From contig NZ_BOOH01000026.1 of assembly GCF_016863135.1 (NCBI RefSeq), positions 1-64,000 on the forward strand: DNA of 64,000 bases. The letters run 5' to 3'. Under the pieces are notes generated by a model that worked only from the letters and a program-made list of their open reading frames with translations, made no database searches and was not told the origin of the DNA. Shown one piece after another: positions 53,614 to 61,828 of this stretch; positions within the stretch are counted from its first letter, which is position 1, and each line of letters begins with the position of its first letter. The position numbers were made by a program, and so were the translations under genes. The stretch is from Planobispora longispora (lineage in GTDB: Bacteria; Actinomycetota; Actinomycetes; Streptosporangiales; Streptosporangiaceae).

Positions 53614-54875
53614 TGGACATTCTTCGCTTTGCCACCGCGGGAAGCGTCGACGACGGAAAGTCGACCCTGATCGGCCGGTTGCTCTTCGACTCCAAGGCGA
53701 TCTTCGAGGACCAGCTGGAGGCGGTCGAGCGCACCTCCCGCGACCGCGGCACGGAGTACACCGACCTGTCGCTGCTCACCGACGGCCTGCGGGCCGAGCG
53801 GGAGCAGGGCATCACGATCGACGTGGCCTACCGCTACTTCGCCACCCCGCGGCGCAAGTTCATCATCGCCGACACCCCCGGGCACATCCAGTACACCCGG
53901 AACATGGTCACCGGCGCCTCCACCGCGGACCTGGCGATCATTCTGATCGACGCCCGCAAGGGCGTGCTGGAGCAGTCGCGGCGGCACGCGTTCCTGACGA
54001 CCCTGCTGCGGGTGCCGCACCTGGTGCTGGCCGTCAACAAGATGGACCTCGTCGACTACTCCGAGGAGCGCTTCGAGGAGATCCGCGAGGAGTTCACCGC
54101 GTTCGCCTCCAAGCTGAACGCGCCCGACCTGACGTTCATCCCGATCTCGGCGCTGCTCGGCGACAACGTGGTGTCCCGCTCGCAGAACATGCCCTGGTAC
54201 AACGGGTCGTCGCTCCTGCACCACCTGGAGAACGTGCACATCGCCTCCGACCGCAACCTCGTCGACGTGCGCTTCCCCGTCCAGTACGTCATCCGCCCCC
54301 AGCGGGCCACCGACCCGGCCCTGCACGACTACCGCGGTTACGCGGGCCAGGTCGCCGGGGGCGTGCTGAAGCCGGGGGACGAGGTCATGCACCTGCCGTC
54401 CGGCCTGAGCACCCGCATCGCCTCCATCGACACCTACGACGGCCCGGTGGAGGAGGCGTTCGCGCCGATGTCGGTCACCCTCCGGCTGGAGGACGACATC
54501 GACATCTCGCGCGGCGACATGATCTGCCGCCCGAACAACCAGCCGCACGCCGCCCAGGAGCTGGAGGCGATGGTCTGCTGGATGACCGACGCGAGCAAGC
54601 TGGGCCCGCGCACCAAGCTGACCATCAAGCACACCACCAGGACGGCGCGGGCGCTGGTGCGCGACCTGCACTACCGGCTGGACGTCAACACCCTGCACCG
54701 CGACGAGGCGGCGCAGTCGCTCGGCCTGAACGAGATCGGCCGGGTCTCCCTCCGGGTCACCCAGCCCCTGTTCGTGGACGACTACGCGAGGAACCGCCTC
54801 ACCGGCGGCTTCATCCTGGTGGACGAGTCCACCAACAACACCGTCGGCGCCGGCATGATCGTCGACGCCCGGTAG
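53613..54875 (+). CDS. cysN: Sulfate adenylyltransferase subunit 1 (GTPase), without APS-kinase domain
   Basis: A 420-aa elongation-factor-like GTPase. P loop FATAGSVDDGKSTLIGRLLF, switch REQGITIDVAYRYFATPRRK, DTPGHIQYTRNMVTGAS, and NKMDLVDY. Two beta-barrel domains follow. Its GTPase drives APS synthesis by CysD. The length and end (NNTVGAGMIVDAR) show that no CysC (APS kinase) domain is fused, unlike many actinobacterial CysNC. PAPS formation therefore needs a separate kinase not seen in this window. Confidence 0.95.
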   Translation: MDILRFATAGSVDDGKSTLIGRLLFDSKAIFEDQLEAVERTSRDRGTEYTDLSLLTDGLRAEREQGITIDVAYRYFATPRRKFIIADTPGHIQYTRNMVTGASTADLAIILIDARKGVLEQSRRHAFLTTLLRVPHLVLAVNKMDLVDYSEERFEEIREEFTAFASKLNAPDLTFIPISALLGDNVVSRSQNMPWYNGSSLLHHLENVHIASDRNLVDVRFPVQYVIRPQRATDPALHDYRGYAGQVAGGVLKPGDEVMHLPSGLSTRIASIDTYDGPVEEAFAPMSVTLRLEDDIDISRGDMICRPNNQPHAAQELEAMVCWMTDASKLGPRTKLTIKHTTRTARALVRDLHYRLDVNTLHRDEAAQSLGLNEIGRVSLRVTQPLFVDDYARNRLTGGFILVDESTNNTVGAGMIVDAR

Positions 54876-54894
54876 ACCGCCTCCCCGGTCTCCG

Positions 54895-54924
54895 CCGCCG
54901 TGGTCCCGTGAGCGGCCACGGCGG
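54895..54924 (+). terminator. Hairpin terminator after cysN
   Basis: 9-bp perfect stem CCGCCGTGG / CCACGGCGG around 12 bases, 20 bp past the cysN stop. It separates the sulfate-activation operon from the sulfotransferase operon; the remaining gap to 55154 contains the next promoter. Confidence 0.7.
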
Positions 54925-55154
54925 GCCGGACGGTCCGGAGAACACGCTCTGACGTGTGCTTTCGCGGCGCCTGTCACCGCTGTCCGCCGCTGCGCGGACG
55001 GCGGCGGCGGGCGCCGTCGCCGTACGGTTCCCGAGGCGCGACGACCATGATCATCTCGCCGGGGCCGTAGGTAGATTGTTTGACCGTTCACTGACTGGCG
55101 AGTTACTCTCCGCGCTAGGGTCGGCACGTTCCGTATCCGCCGTGGTGAGGATTC

Positions 55155-56129
55155 GTGCCCGTGCCTACCAGTCCGTCCCCTGTCCGGGTCGTTTTCCTGG
55201 GTGGCCTCGGCCGTAGCGGCACCACGCTGCTGGAGCGGTTGCTGGGGGAGGTCCCCGGGATCGCCGCGCTCGGCGAGGTGGTCCACCTCTGGGAGCGGGG
55301 CGTGCTGGCCGGTGAGGCCTGCGGGTGCGGCGAGCCGTTCGGCGCGTGCCCCTTCTGGCTCCAGGTCGGCGACAGGGCGTTCGGCGGATGGTCCCGCGAA
55401 CGGGCCGAGCGCATGCTCGCGCTGCGCTGGCGGGTGGACCGCACCCGGCGGATCCCCGCGCTGGCGGCCCTCCTCGCCGGGGAGGAGACGGGGACCGGAG
55501 ACGGCGGGCGGCTCCTGGAGGAGCCCACCGAGCTGGAAGAATACGCCGCCGCCTACCGCCGCCTCTACGACGCCGCGGGCGAGGCGGCGGGCCGCTCGGT
55601 CGTCGTCGACTCCAGCAAGCACGCCTCCCTGGCCTTCTGCCTGGCGGCGGCCGGAACCGACGTGCACGTCGTGCACGTCGTGCGCGACCCCCGCGCGGTC
55701 GCGCACTCCTGGCACCGGCGGGTCTCCCGCCCCGAGGACGGCGCCCACATGACCCGCTGGCCGCCGGCCCGCACCTCGCTGCACTGGCTGGCCCAGAACC
55801 TCGGCCTCGAACTCCTGGCCCGCCGGGGCGTGCCGGTCACCCGGGTCCGCTACGAGGACCTGCTGGCCGATCCCGCGCGGATCCTCGGGCAGCTGGTCGG
55901 CGGGTTCGGCCTGCGCCCGCCGCCGCTCGGCTTCCTCGACGGCGGCACGGCCGAGCTGTCGCCCGCGCACACCGTCTCGGGCAACCCCATGCGCTTCACG
56001 GTGGGCCGCGTCGAGCTCGCCCGGGACGACCGCTGGCGCACCTCGGCCCCGTCCCGGCACCTGCGCCTGGTCACCGCACTGACCTGGCCACTCATGATCC
56101 GATACGACTATTCCTGGAGGTTCCGATGA
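55155..56129 (+). CDS. Sulfotransferase 1
   Basis: A 324-aa P-loop sulfotransferase. The 5'-phosphosulfate loop is VVFLGGLGRSGTTLLERLLG (residues ~11-30), and the 3'-phosphate motif is VVHVVRDPRAVAHSWHRRVS (~175-194). Between them are GAGEACGCGEPF-type Cys residues (a CGCG segment near 56-60) and VVVDSSKHASLAF. These motifs bind PAPS. The acceptor is probably a glycan. GTG 55155 with a nearby GAGG. Its end overlaps the GT2 gene (ATGA). Confidence 0.88.
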   Translation: MPVPTSPSPVRVVFLGGLGRSGTTLLERLLGEVPGIAALGEVVHLWERGVLAGEACGCGEPFGACPFWLQVGDRAFGGWSRERAERMLALRWRVDRTRRIPALAALLAGEETGTGDGGRLLEEPTELEEYAAAYRRLYDAAGEAAGRSVVVDSSKHASLAFCLAAAGTDVHVVHVVRDPRAVAHSWHRRVSRPEDGAHMTRWPPARTSLHWLAQNLGLELLARRGVPVTRVRYEDLLADPARILGQLVGGFGLRPPPLGFLDGGTAELSPAHTVSGNPMRFTVGRVELARDDRWRTSAPSRHLRLVTALTWPLMIRYDYSWRFR

Positions 56130-57067
56130 GTCCATCGGTGGGCGTGGTCATCCCCACCAGGGGACACCGGCCCCGCCAGCTGCGCGCCGCCGTACGCGCC
56201 GCTCTGGCGCAGGACTACCCGGGCCCCGTCGAGATCGTCGTCGTCGTCGACGGCGACGACCCCACGCCGGTCGCCGAGGAGGTGGCCGACCTCCTGGCCG
56301 GCCGGGCCATGGCGATCCGCGGAACCACCCCGCCCGAACGCGGCGTCCGGGTGCTCGGCAACCGGCTCACCCCCGGCCTGCCGGGCACCCGCAACACCGG
56401 CATCGCCGCCCTCGGCACCGACCTGGTGGCCTTCTGCGACGACGACGACCAGTGGCTGCCGGGCAAACTGTCCGCCCAGGTCGCGGCATTGTCGGCGGAG
56501 CCGGGAGCGGAGTTCGCGAGCTGCGCCATCGAGGTGGAGTACGGCTCCCGCCGCGTCCCGCGCCGGGCCGGGACCCGTCGGGTGACCCACCGGCATCTCG
56601 TGCGCTCGCGCATGGCGATGGTCCACTCCTCCACGTTCCTGTTCCGGCGGGGCGAGCTGTGGGTGGACGAGAGCGCCCCCGGCGGCCAGAACGAAGACTG
56701 GGACCTCGCCCTGCGCGCCGCCGGGCGGTGCCCCATCGTGCACGTCGACCGTCCCCTGGTCCGGGTGCGCTGGGGCGGCTCCGCGTACGCCACCCGCTGG
56801 GCCGACCGGATCGCCGGGCTCGAGTGGATGCTCGCCCGCCACCCCGAGCTGACCCGCGACCCGCGCGGCGCGGCCCGCGTCTACGGGCAGCTCGCCTTCC
56901 ACCACGCGGCCCTCGGCCACCGGAGAGAGGCCGGCCGCTGGGCCTGGCGGGCCTTCACCTCCCGGCACGGCGAACCCCGGGTGCCGCTCGCGCTCGCCGT
57001 GGCCCTGGGGCTGGTCTCGGCACGGGCGGTGCTGAGCAGGCTGCACCACCACGGACACGGCATATGA
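56126..57067 (+). CDS. GT2 glycosyltransferase
   Basis: A 313-aa GT-A enzyme without membrane helices: VGVVIPTRGHRPRQLRAAVR, EIVVVVDGDDPTPVAEEVAD, ARNTG-like GTRNTGIAALGTDLVAFCDD with DDDD metal motif near residues 109-112, and ENED-like GGQNEDWDLALRAA catalytic region near 190. It adds a sugar to the lipid-linked intermediate; the sugar is unknown. ATG 56126 has GGAGG upstream; coupled to both neighbours through ATGA overlaps. Confidence 0.85.
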   Translation: MSPSVGVVIPTRGHRPRQLRAAVRAALAQDYPGPVEIVVVVDGDDPTPVAEEVADLLAGRAMAIRGTTPPERGVRVLGNRLTPGLPGTRNTGIAALGTDLVAFCDDDDQWLPGKLSAQVAALSAEPGAEFASCAIEVEYGSRRVPRRAGTRRVTHRHLVRSRMAMVHSSTFLFRRGELWVDESAPGGQNEDWDLALRAAGRCPIVHVDRPLVRVRWGGSAYATRWADRIAGLEWMLARHPELTRDPRGAARVYGQLAFHHAALGHRREAGRWAWRAFTSRHGEPRVPLALAVALGLVSARAVLSRLHHHGHGI

Positions 57068-57918
57068 CGCGGACCGTCACCGGCCACGGTCACACGAGGG
57101 CCAAGGCGGCGGTTCCCCGGCAGCGGCCCCGGCCGGACAAGGCGACCCGCAAGCGGCTGCGCCGCCGCGTACGCGTGGCGGGTCTCGCGCTCGACCCGAT
57201 GACCGAGGGCGAGGTGGTCGACCACGTGGTCGCCGCGCTCAAACGCGGCGAGGGCGGCCACATCGTCACCCCGAACATCGACATCAGCCGGGCCGTCTCC
57301 CGCGACGCCGACCTGCGCGCGCTCGTCGAGGGCGCCGACCTGGCGGTGGCCGACGGCATGCCGCTGGTGTGGGCGGCGCGGCTGCTGCGCACCCCCGTCC
57401 CGGCCCGGGTCACCGGCGCCGACCTGATCTGGTCCCTGTCGGAGGCCGCGGCCTTCTACGGCTACCCGATCTACGTGCTGGGCGGCCCACCGGGTGTGGC
57501 CAGGGAGGCGGCGGCCAGGCTCATCGGCCACTACCCGTCGCTGACCGTCGCCGGGGTGGACGCGCCGCCGTACGGGTTCGAGCAGTGCCCGGAGAGCTAC
57601 GCCGCGGTCCGGGACGCGCTGCTGGCCGCCGCGCCCAGGCTGGTCTTCGTCGGGCTGGGCTTCCCCAAGCAGGACCGCCTCATCGCGGCGCTCCGCGAGG
57701 ACCTGCCCACCACCTGGTTCGTCGGGTGCGGCGCGGCCGTCTCCTTCACCGCGGGCGCGGTGCCCCGGGCTCCCGGGTGGATGCAGCGGGTGGGCCTGGA
57801 ATGGCTGTTCCGCCTGTGCAGCGAGCCCGGCCGCCTGGCCCGCCGCTACCTCGTCAACGACCTGCCCTTCGCGCTCCGTCTGCTGACCGTCTGCCTGGTG
57901 AGGCGCCTGTTCTCCTGA
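57064..57918 (+). CDS. WecG/TagA/CpsF-family glycosyltransferase
   Basis: A 284-aa GT26 enzyme. Basic N-terminal 40 residues, then VAGLALDPMTEGEVVDHVVA, IVTPNIDISRAVSRDADLRA, VADGMPLVWAARLLRTPVPA, RVTGADLIWSLSEAAAFYGY, VFVGLGFPKQDRLIAALRED and TWFVGCGAAVSFTAGAVPRA. Family members add the second sugar (ManNAc or GlcA types) to a polyprenyl-diphosphate-linked GlcNAc or similar. Coupled to the GT2 gene by ATGA. Last gene of the plus-strand operon. Confidence 0.92.
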   Translation: MTRTVTGHGHTRAKAAVPRQRPRPDKATRKRLRRRVRVAGLALDPMTEGEVVDHVVAALKRGEGGHIVTPNIDISRAVSRDADLRALVEGADLAVADGMPLVWAARLLRTPVPARVTGADLIWSLSEAAAFYGYPIYVLGGPPGVAREAAARLIGHYPSLTVAGVDAPPYGFEQCPESYAAVRDALLAAAPRLVFVGLGFPKQDRLIAALREDLPTTWFVGCGAAVSFTAGAVPRAPGWMQRVGLEWLFRLCSEPGRLARRYLVNDLPFALRLLTVCLVRRLFS

Positions 57919-57983
57919 ACGGGTACGGCGATAGGGCGCGTCGCCCGGGTCCGGCTCAGGGCTGAGCGCCGCCGGGGCTGCCG

Positions 57984-58538
57984 CTACGCGGTGGCGTGGG
58001 TGAACGGCTTGACCGGGGGCCATTCGACGTCGACCGCGAGGGTCTCGTTGATGTAGTTGGTGAAGACGTTCCGGGCGACGTTGGCGACGACTTCGACGAT
58101 CTCCTCGTCGCTGAGGCCGGCCTGGCGGGCGGCGGCGAAATCTTCCTCGCCGACGTGACCGCGGTCCCGGGTGACGGCGACGGCCAGACGCAAGATGGCA
58201 GCCGACGTGGGATCGCCGCTCTCGCCGCGGCGGGCGGCTTCGATCTCCTCCTCCGGAAGCTTGGTCACGTTGCGGGACACCATGGTGTGCGCCGACAGGC
58301 AGTAGGTGCAGCCGTTCATCTCCGCCACCGCCAGCGCGATCCGCTCCTGGTCCGCTGCCCGCAGCACTCCGCCCTTGAGCGCGCCGAACAGGCCGAGGAA
58401 CCCTTGGAGCGCGGCGGGGCTGTTGGCCATGGCCTTGGCCATGTTCGGGATCACGCCCATGGTCTGCCGGGTGGCCGCGAGCTGTTCGGCGGCGGTTCCG
58501 GTGGCGGTGTCGGGGTCGATCAGGTTCACACGGGTCAT
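57984..58538 (-). CDS. Carboxymuconolactone-decarboxylase-like (AhpD-type) protein
   Basis: A 184-aa all-helical CMD protein. The redox motif is GCTYCLSAHTMVSRN (CxxC near residues 73-76 plus His), as in AhpD-like peroxidase partners; the second half repeats the helical pair (NVARNVFTNYINETLAV). It probably reduces peroxides or handles thiol stress. ATG 58538 has AGAGG upstream. Divergent from TetR with two operators between. The pair sits between the two halves of the polysaccharide locus and is probably unrelated to it. Confidence 0.88.
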   Translation of the reverse strand: MTRVNLIDPDTATGTAAEQLAATRQTMGVIPNMAKAMANSPAALQGFLGLFGALKGGVLRAADQERIALAVAEMNGCTYCLSAHTMVSRNVTKLPEEEIEAARRGESGDPTSAAILRLAVAVTRDRGHVGEEDFAAARQAGLSDEEIVEVVANVARNVFTNYINETLAVDVEWPPVKPFTHATA

Positions 58539-58559
58539 CGAGGTGCCTCTCGCTCCTAT

Positions 58560-58575
58560 CGAACAGAACTGTTCG
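58560..58575. promoter_or_regulatory. TetR operator 1 (CMD/TetR)
   Basis: CGAACAG-AA-CTGTTCG: 7-bp perfect arms, directly upstream of the CMD gene. Confidence 0.7.
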
Positions 58576-58616
58576 TCCGATACGAGGTGAACGTAGATCG
58601 CGGGTTTCCCGTTTGT

Positions 58617-58632
58617 CAAACAGAACTGTTCG
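58617..58632. promoter_or_regulatory. TetR operator 2 (CMD/TetR)
   Basis: CAAACAG-AA-CTGTTCG: same core with one changed base in the left arm, 57 bp from operator 1 and 15 bp before the tetR ATG. Confidence 0.7.
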
Positions 58633-58647
58633 TTCGATACTGGCCGC

Positions 58648-59226
58648 ATGAGGAAGACGGGGGCCCCGCCGGTACGGCAACGGCTGCTGGAAACCGCGGA
58701 CGCGCTGTTTTACGCCGAAGGCATCCGCGCGGTCGGCATCGACCGGGTCATCGCCGACAGCGGCGTGGCCAAGTCCACGATGTATGTGCATTTCCGCACC
58801 AAGGAGGACCTGGTCGAGGCCTACCTGCGGCACCGTACCGACGCCTGGCGCGCCCATGTCGACGCCGAGGCGCGCGCCCGGGCCGACGACCCGGCCGACC
58901 GGGCGCTGGCCGTCTTCGACGTCTTCCACGAGCAGCTGTCAGCCCCCGGATACCGCGGCTGCCCCTTCATCAACGCCGCGGCCGAATACCCTCACCACCC
59001 CGGCATCCAGCAGACCATCGCCTACCACCGCGCCTGGCTCCACGGGCTCTTCCCCGGCATCCTCGGGACCGAGGCCGACCCGCGGCTCGCCGCCGCACTC
59101 GTCCAGCTCATCGACGGCGCCGTCACCGCCGCCCATCTCGACCGCGATCGCACCGCCGCCCGGACCGCCAAGGCCACGGCCAGGCTCCTGCTCGCCGCGG
59201 CGCCCCGGCGGCAAGGCGAATCGTGA
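58648..59226 (+). CDS. TetR/AcrR-family regulator
   Basis: A 192-aa regulator. HTH ALFYAEGIRAVGIDRVIADS and GVAKSTMYVHFRTKEDLVEA (residues ~19-60), ligand domain with SAPGYRGCPFINAAAEYPHH (a conserved Cys near residue 111 typical of this TetR subgroup). Divergent CMD gene and the two CGAACAG/CTGTTCG palindromes imply mutual repression, perhaps relieved by an electrophile acting on the Cys (inference). Nearest gene to the right is convergent. Confidence 0.88.
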   Translation: MRKTGAPPVRQRLLETADALFYAEGIRAVGIDRVIADSGVAKSTMYVHFRTKEDLVEAYLRHRTDAWRAHVDAEARARADDPADRALAVFDVFHEQLSAPGYRGCPFINAAAEYPHHPGIQQTIAYHRAWLHGLFPGILGTEADPRLAAALVQLIDGAVTAAHLDRDRTAARTAKATARLLLAAAPRRQGES

Positions 59227-59294
59227 CCCTGGTGATCGAGGACGTCCGCTTCCGCGCCCCGCGCGCCGTACCCACAACCGCGCCGTACCGGCCC

Positions 59295-60197
59295 TCAGGC
59301 GTAGGCCAGGTCCAGGACGCGGCGGGTTTCGTCCGGGGTCAGGCGGGATCGCGCCTCGGCCGGGGCGCGGCGGGAGTCCATCGGGCGGAAGGCCGTGCGG
59401 GACAGGCCGTGCCAGGCGAAGGCGCCGCCGGAGGAGGCGGGAGCCGTACAGGCGCGGGAGACACGGGACTCGGCGCGGGGGCTCCAGCTCAGGCCCGCCC
59501 AGTCGTACAGGTGGCGGAAACCCCGGAGCGGGTCGGCGGCCAGCTCCTCGTAGGAGACCAGCAGGATCCCCGGGTGGCGGGCGGCGAGGTCGGTGACGAC
59601 GGCGGTGGAGACCCGCCAGAGCGCGGCGGCCTTGGCCAGGCGGTCCTGGGAGCCCACCAGCGGGCGCAGTTCCTCCACCCGGGGGTGGTCGCGGACCAGC
59701 AGGGGCTGTTCCAGCAGCTCGTGGAAGTAGACCGTCCAGCCGAGCCGCTGCCAGCTGCCGGTGAAGGCCACCGGGTCGCGGATCAGGACGATCACCCGGC
59801 AGCCCAGCCGCTCGGCGAACCAGCCCGCCGACAGCAGCGCGAACGGGTCGTCGAGCAGCGCGCGGCGGCCGGTCAGGCGGCCGAAGGTGAACGCGGCGCC
59901 GTACCGGAGCATCCGGGCCAGGTCGTACGGCGCGCGGTTGCGGCGCAGCTCGGCCAGGAACCGGTAGCGCAGCGCCACCGTGTCGGTGAAGGCCCGCAGC
60001 CACACCTCGTCGTCGTCGGCGCTGATGTACTGGAAACGGTGGGTGACCTCGGCGTCGAGCACGCCGGGGGAGCGGCCGGGGCGGGGCAGCGGGTTGAGCG
60101 GCTCGTTGACGTAGACCAGCTCGCCGCCCGCCGCGAGCATCCGGCCCGCCCAGCTCGTGCCGCTCCTGGGCAGTCCGGTCACCAGCACGGGCGTCAT
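59295..60197 (-). CDS. Sulfotransferase 2
   Basis: A 300-aa P-loop sulfotransferase: MTPVLVTGLPRSGTSWAGRM (5'-PSB loop), VNEPLNPLPRPGRSPG, RVIVLIRDPVAFTGSWQRLG (3'-PB motif near residue 140), and VSYEELAADPLRGFRHLYDW. It has no signal peptide. AGGAGGTCGTG precedes the ATG, whose A is also the last base of the flippase stop (TGATG). It is the last gene of the minus-strand polysaccharide operon. The acceptor is unknown; a glycan is favoured by context. Confidence 0.88.
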   Translation of the reverse strand: MTPVLVTGLPRSGTSWAGRMLAAGGELVYVNEPLNPLPRPGRSPGVLDAEVTHRFQYISADDDEVWLRAFTDTVALRYRFLAELRRNRAPYDLARMLRYGAAFTFGRLTGRRALLDDPFALLSAGWFAERLGCRVIVLIRDPVAFTGSWQRLGWTVYFHELLEQPLLVRDHPRVEELRPLVGSQDRLAKAAALWRVSTAVVTDLAARHPGILLVSYEELAADPLRGFRHLYDWAGLSWSPRAESRVSRACTAPASSGGAFAWHGLSRTAFRPMDSRRAPAEARSRLTPDETRRVLDLAYA

Positions 60198-61828
60198 CAC
60201 GACCTCCTGAACGCGAGGGCGGGCGCCGCGTCGGGCCGTCGCCAGGGCGCGCACGCGGGCAGGGTGTGGCGGCCGAACGGGCGCAGGCCGTAGCGGCGGT
60301 GCAGCCGCCAGAGCGGGAGCAGGTTCTTGACCAGCACGCCGGCGGACCACCCCAGGGCCGCGCCGAGCGCGCCGAGAGAGGGGATCAGCGCCACGCCCAG
60401 CGCCGCGGTCACGGCCAGGGCGGCGAGCAGGTTCGCGAGGCTGGCGCGGGTGTGCCCGGCGGCGGTCAGCGCCACGTCGGCCATGCCGCAGGCGGTGGCG
60501 ATCATCATGGTGGCGGCGAGCACGAGCGCGACCGGGACGCCGGAGGCGTAGCCGTCACCGCCGCTGCCGCCGTCGCCGAAGAGGCCGAGCAGCCACGGTG
60601 CGAGCGCGGCGTAGGCCAGCCAGACCGGCCAGGTCAGCAGGACCAGCCAGGCGGTGGTGGTCTGGTAGATCCGGCGGGCGCGGAGCAGGTCGCCCTCGGC
60701 CAGCGCGCGGACCAGCCGGGGCTGCGCCGCCTGCGCCAGGCCCTGCCCGGCGAGCTGGCCCACGGCCTTGAAGCGGGTGGCGGCGGTGTAGACGGCCGCC
60801 TCGGCCGCTCCGGCGAGCGCCGCCACGATCACGATGTCGAACCGCTGGAACACCGCCTGCACGGCCGCCGCCGCCGACCTCGGCCAGGTGTGCCGCCACA
60901 GCTCGCGGGCGGCGCCCCGGGCGCGCGGCGCGCGGGGCAGCCTCCGGCGCAGCCAGAGCGCGGCCAGCAGGACCACCGGCAGGTACGGCAGCGCCCACGC
61001 CGCGAGCAGGACGGCCAGACCGGGGACGTCCGGCCGTGCCGGGCCGCCGTGAGGATCGGAGACGCCGAGGCCGGAGGAGGCGCCGGGGGCCGTGCCGAGA
61101 TCGGAGGAGGCGCCGGGGGCCGTGCCGAGGGCGGGGATGCCGGGATCTCCGAGGAGGGCCGGGAGCACCAGGGCGAGGAGGATCAGCTGGCCCAGCGGCC
61201 GGAGGACGCCGTCCAGGAGTGCCGTGAGCCGCATCGTGCCCAGTCCCCGGGTGGCCGCGACCAGGACGTCGGAGCACACGATGACGGGGAGCGCGAGTGC
61301 CGCCACGAGGACGGCGCCGGGCGCTCCCGCCGGGATGACCTCGCGGGACGGGACGACGCCTCCGGCGGCGACCACAGTGATGATCATGACGGTGACCGCG
61401 GCGGTCACCGAGAGGGCGAGGACCGGGACGAGCGCCGCGCGGAGGTAGGAGGCGGCCGCCCCGGGACCGCCTCGGGAGGCGGCGGGTCCGGAGCACTCCT
61501 GGGAAGTGGTCGGTCCGGAGTCGTCCTGGGAGGAGGCCGGTCCGGAGTCGTCCTGGGAGGCGGTCGGTCCGGAGTCGGTACGGCGGGTGCGGGCGAGGAA
61601 GTGGATCAGCCCGTTGCCGGCGTCCATCCGCAGGACCCCGGCGGTCATCAGGCAGAGCGCGGTCGCGGTGAAGAACGTGCCCGCCGTCTCCTGGCCGGTG
61701 GAGCGGGTGAGCAGCACCACCGTGAGGAACTGCACGGCGGCGCTGATGCCGGCCCCGGCCAGCCCGGCCAGTCCGTGCCTGGCCAGACCGCCGGGCACGC
61801 GGGGGACGGGGGTGTTCAGCGCCGCCAT
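60197..61828 (-). CDS. Wzx-type polysaccharide flippase (MOP superfamily)
   Basis: A 543-aa membrane protein with 12 or more hydrophobic segments. It starts ARHGLAGLAGAGISAAVQFL with TVVLLTRSTGQETAGTFFTA, the classic Wzx opening. Later: DIVIVAALAGAAEAAVYTAA, RFKAVGQLAGQGLAQAAQPR. It would flip the lipid-linked oligosaccharide across the membrane. Two loops have expanded by tandem repeats: about residues 82-115 (DSGPTASQD) and about 235-255 (GTAPGASSDL). Starts 13 bp inside the end of sulfotransferase 3. Confidence 0.88.
   Translation of the reverse strand: MAALNTPVPRVPGGLARHGLAGLAGAGISAAVQFLTVVLLTRSTGQETAGTFFTATALCLMTAGVLRMDAGNGLIHFLARTRRTDSGPTASQDDSGPASSQDDSGPTTSQECSGPAASRGGPGAAASYLRAALVPVLALSVTAAVTVMIITVVAAGGVVPSREVIPAGAPGAVLVAALALPVIVCSDVLVAATRGLGTMRLTALLDGVLRPLGQLILLALVLPALLGDPGIPALGTAPGASSDLGTAPGASSGLGVSDPHGGPARPDVPGLAVLLAAWALPYLPVVLLAALWLRRRLPRAPRARGAARELWRHTWPRSAAAAVQAVFQRFDIVIVAALAGAAEAAVYTAATRFKAVGQLAGQGLAQAAQPRLVRALAEGDLLRARRIYQTTTAWLVLLTWPVWLAYAALAPWLLGLFGDGGSGGDGYASGVPVALVLAATMMIATACGMADVALTAAGHTRASLANLLAALAVTAALGVALIPSLGALGAALGWSAGVLVKNLLPLWRLHRRYGLRPFGRHTLPACAPWRRPDAAPALAFRRS
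61072..61135. repeat. 30-bp tandem duplication in the flippase gene
   Basis: Two copies with few differences encode GTAPGASSDL/GTAPGASSGL in an external or cytoplasmic loop. Confidence 0.8.
61484..61578. repeat. 27-bp tandem repeat in the flippase gene
   Basis: Units begin near 61484, 61511, 61538 and 61565; the middle two are nearly identical. They encode a nine-residue motif (DSGPTASQD and variants) in an early loop. Confidence 0.88.
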
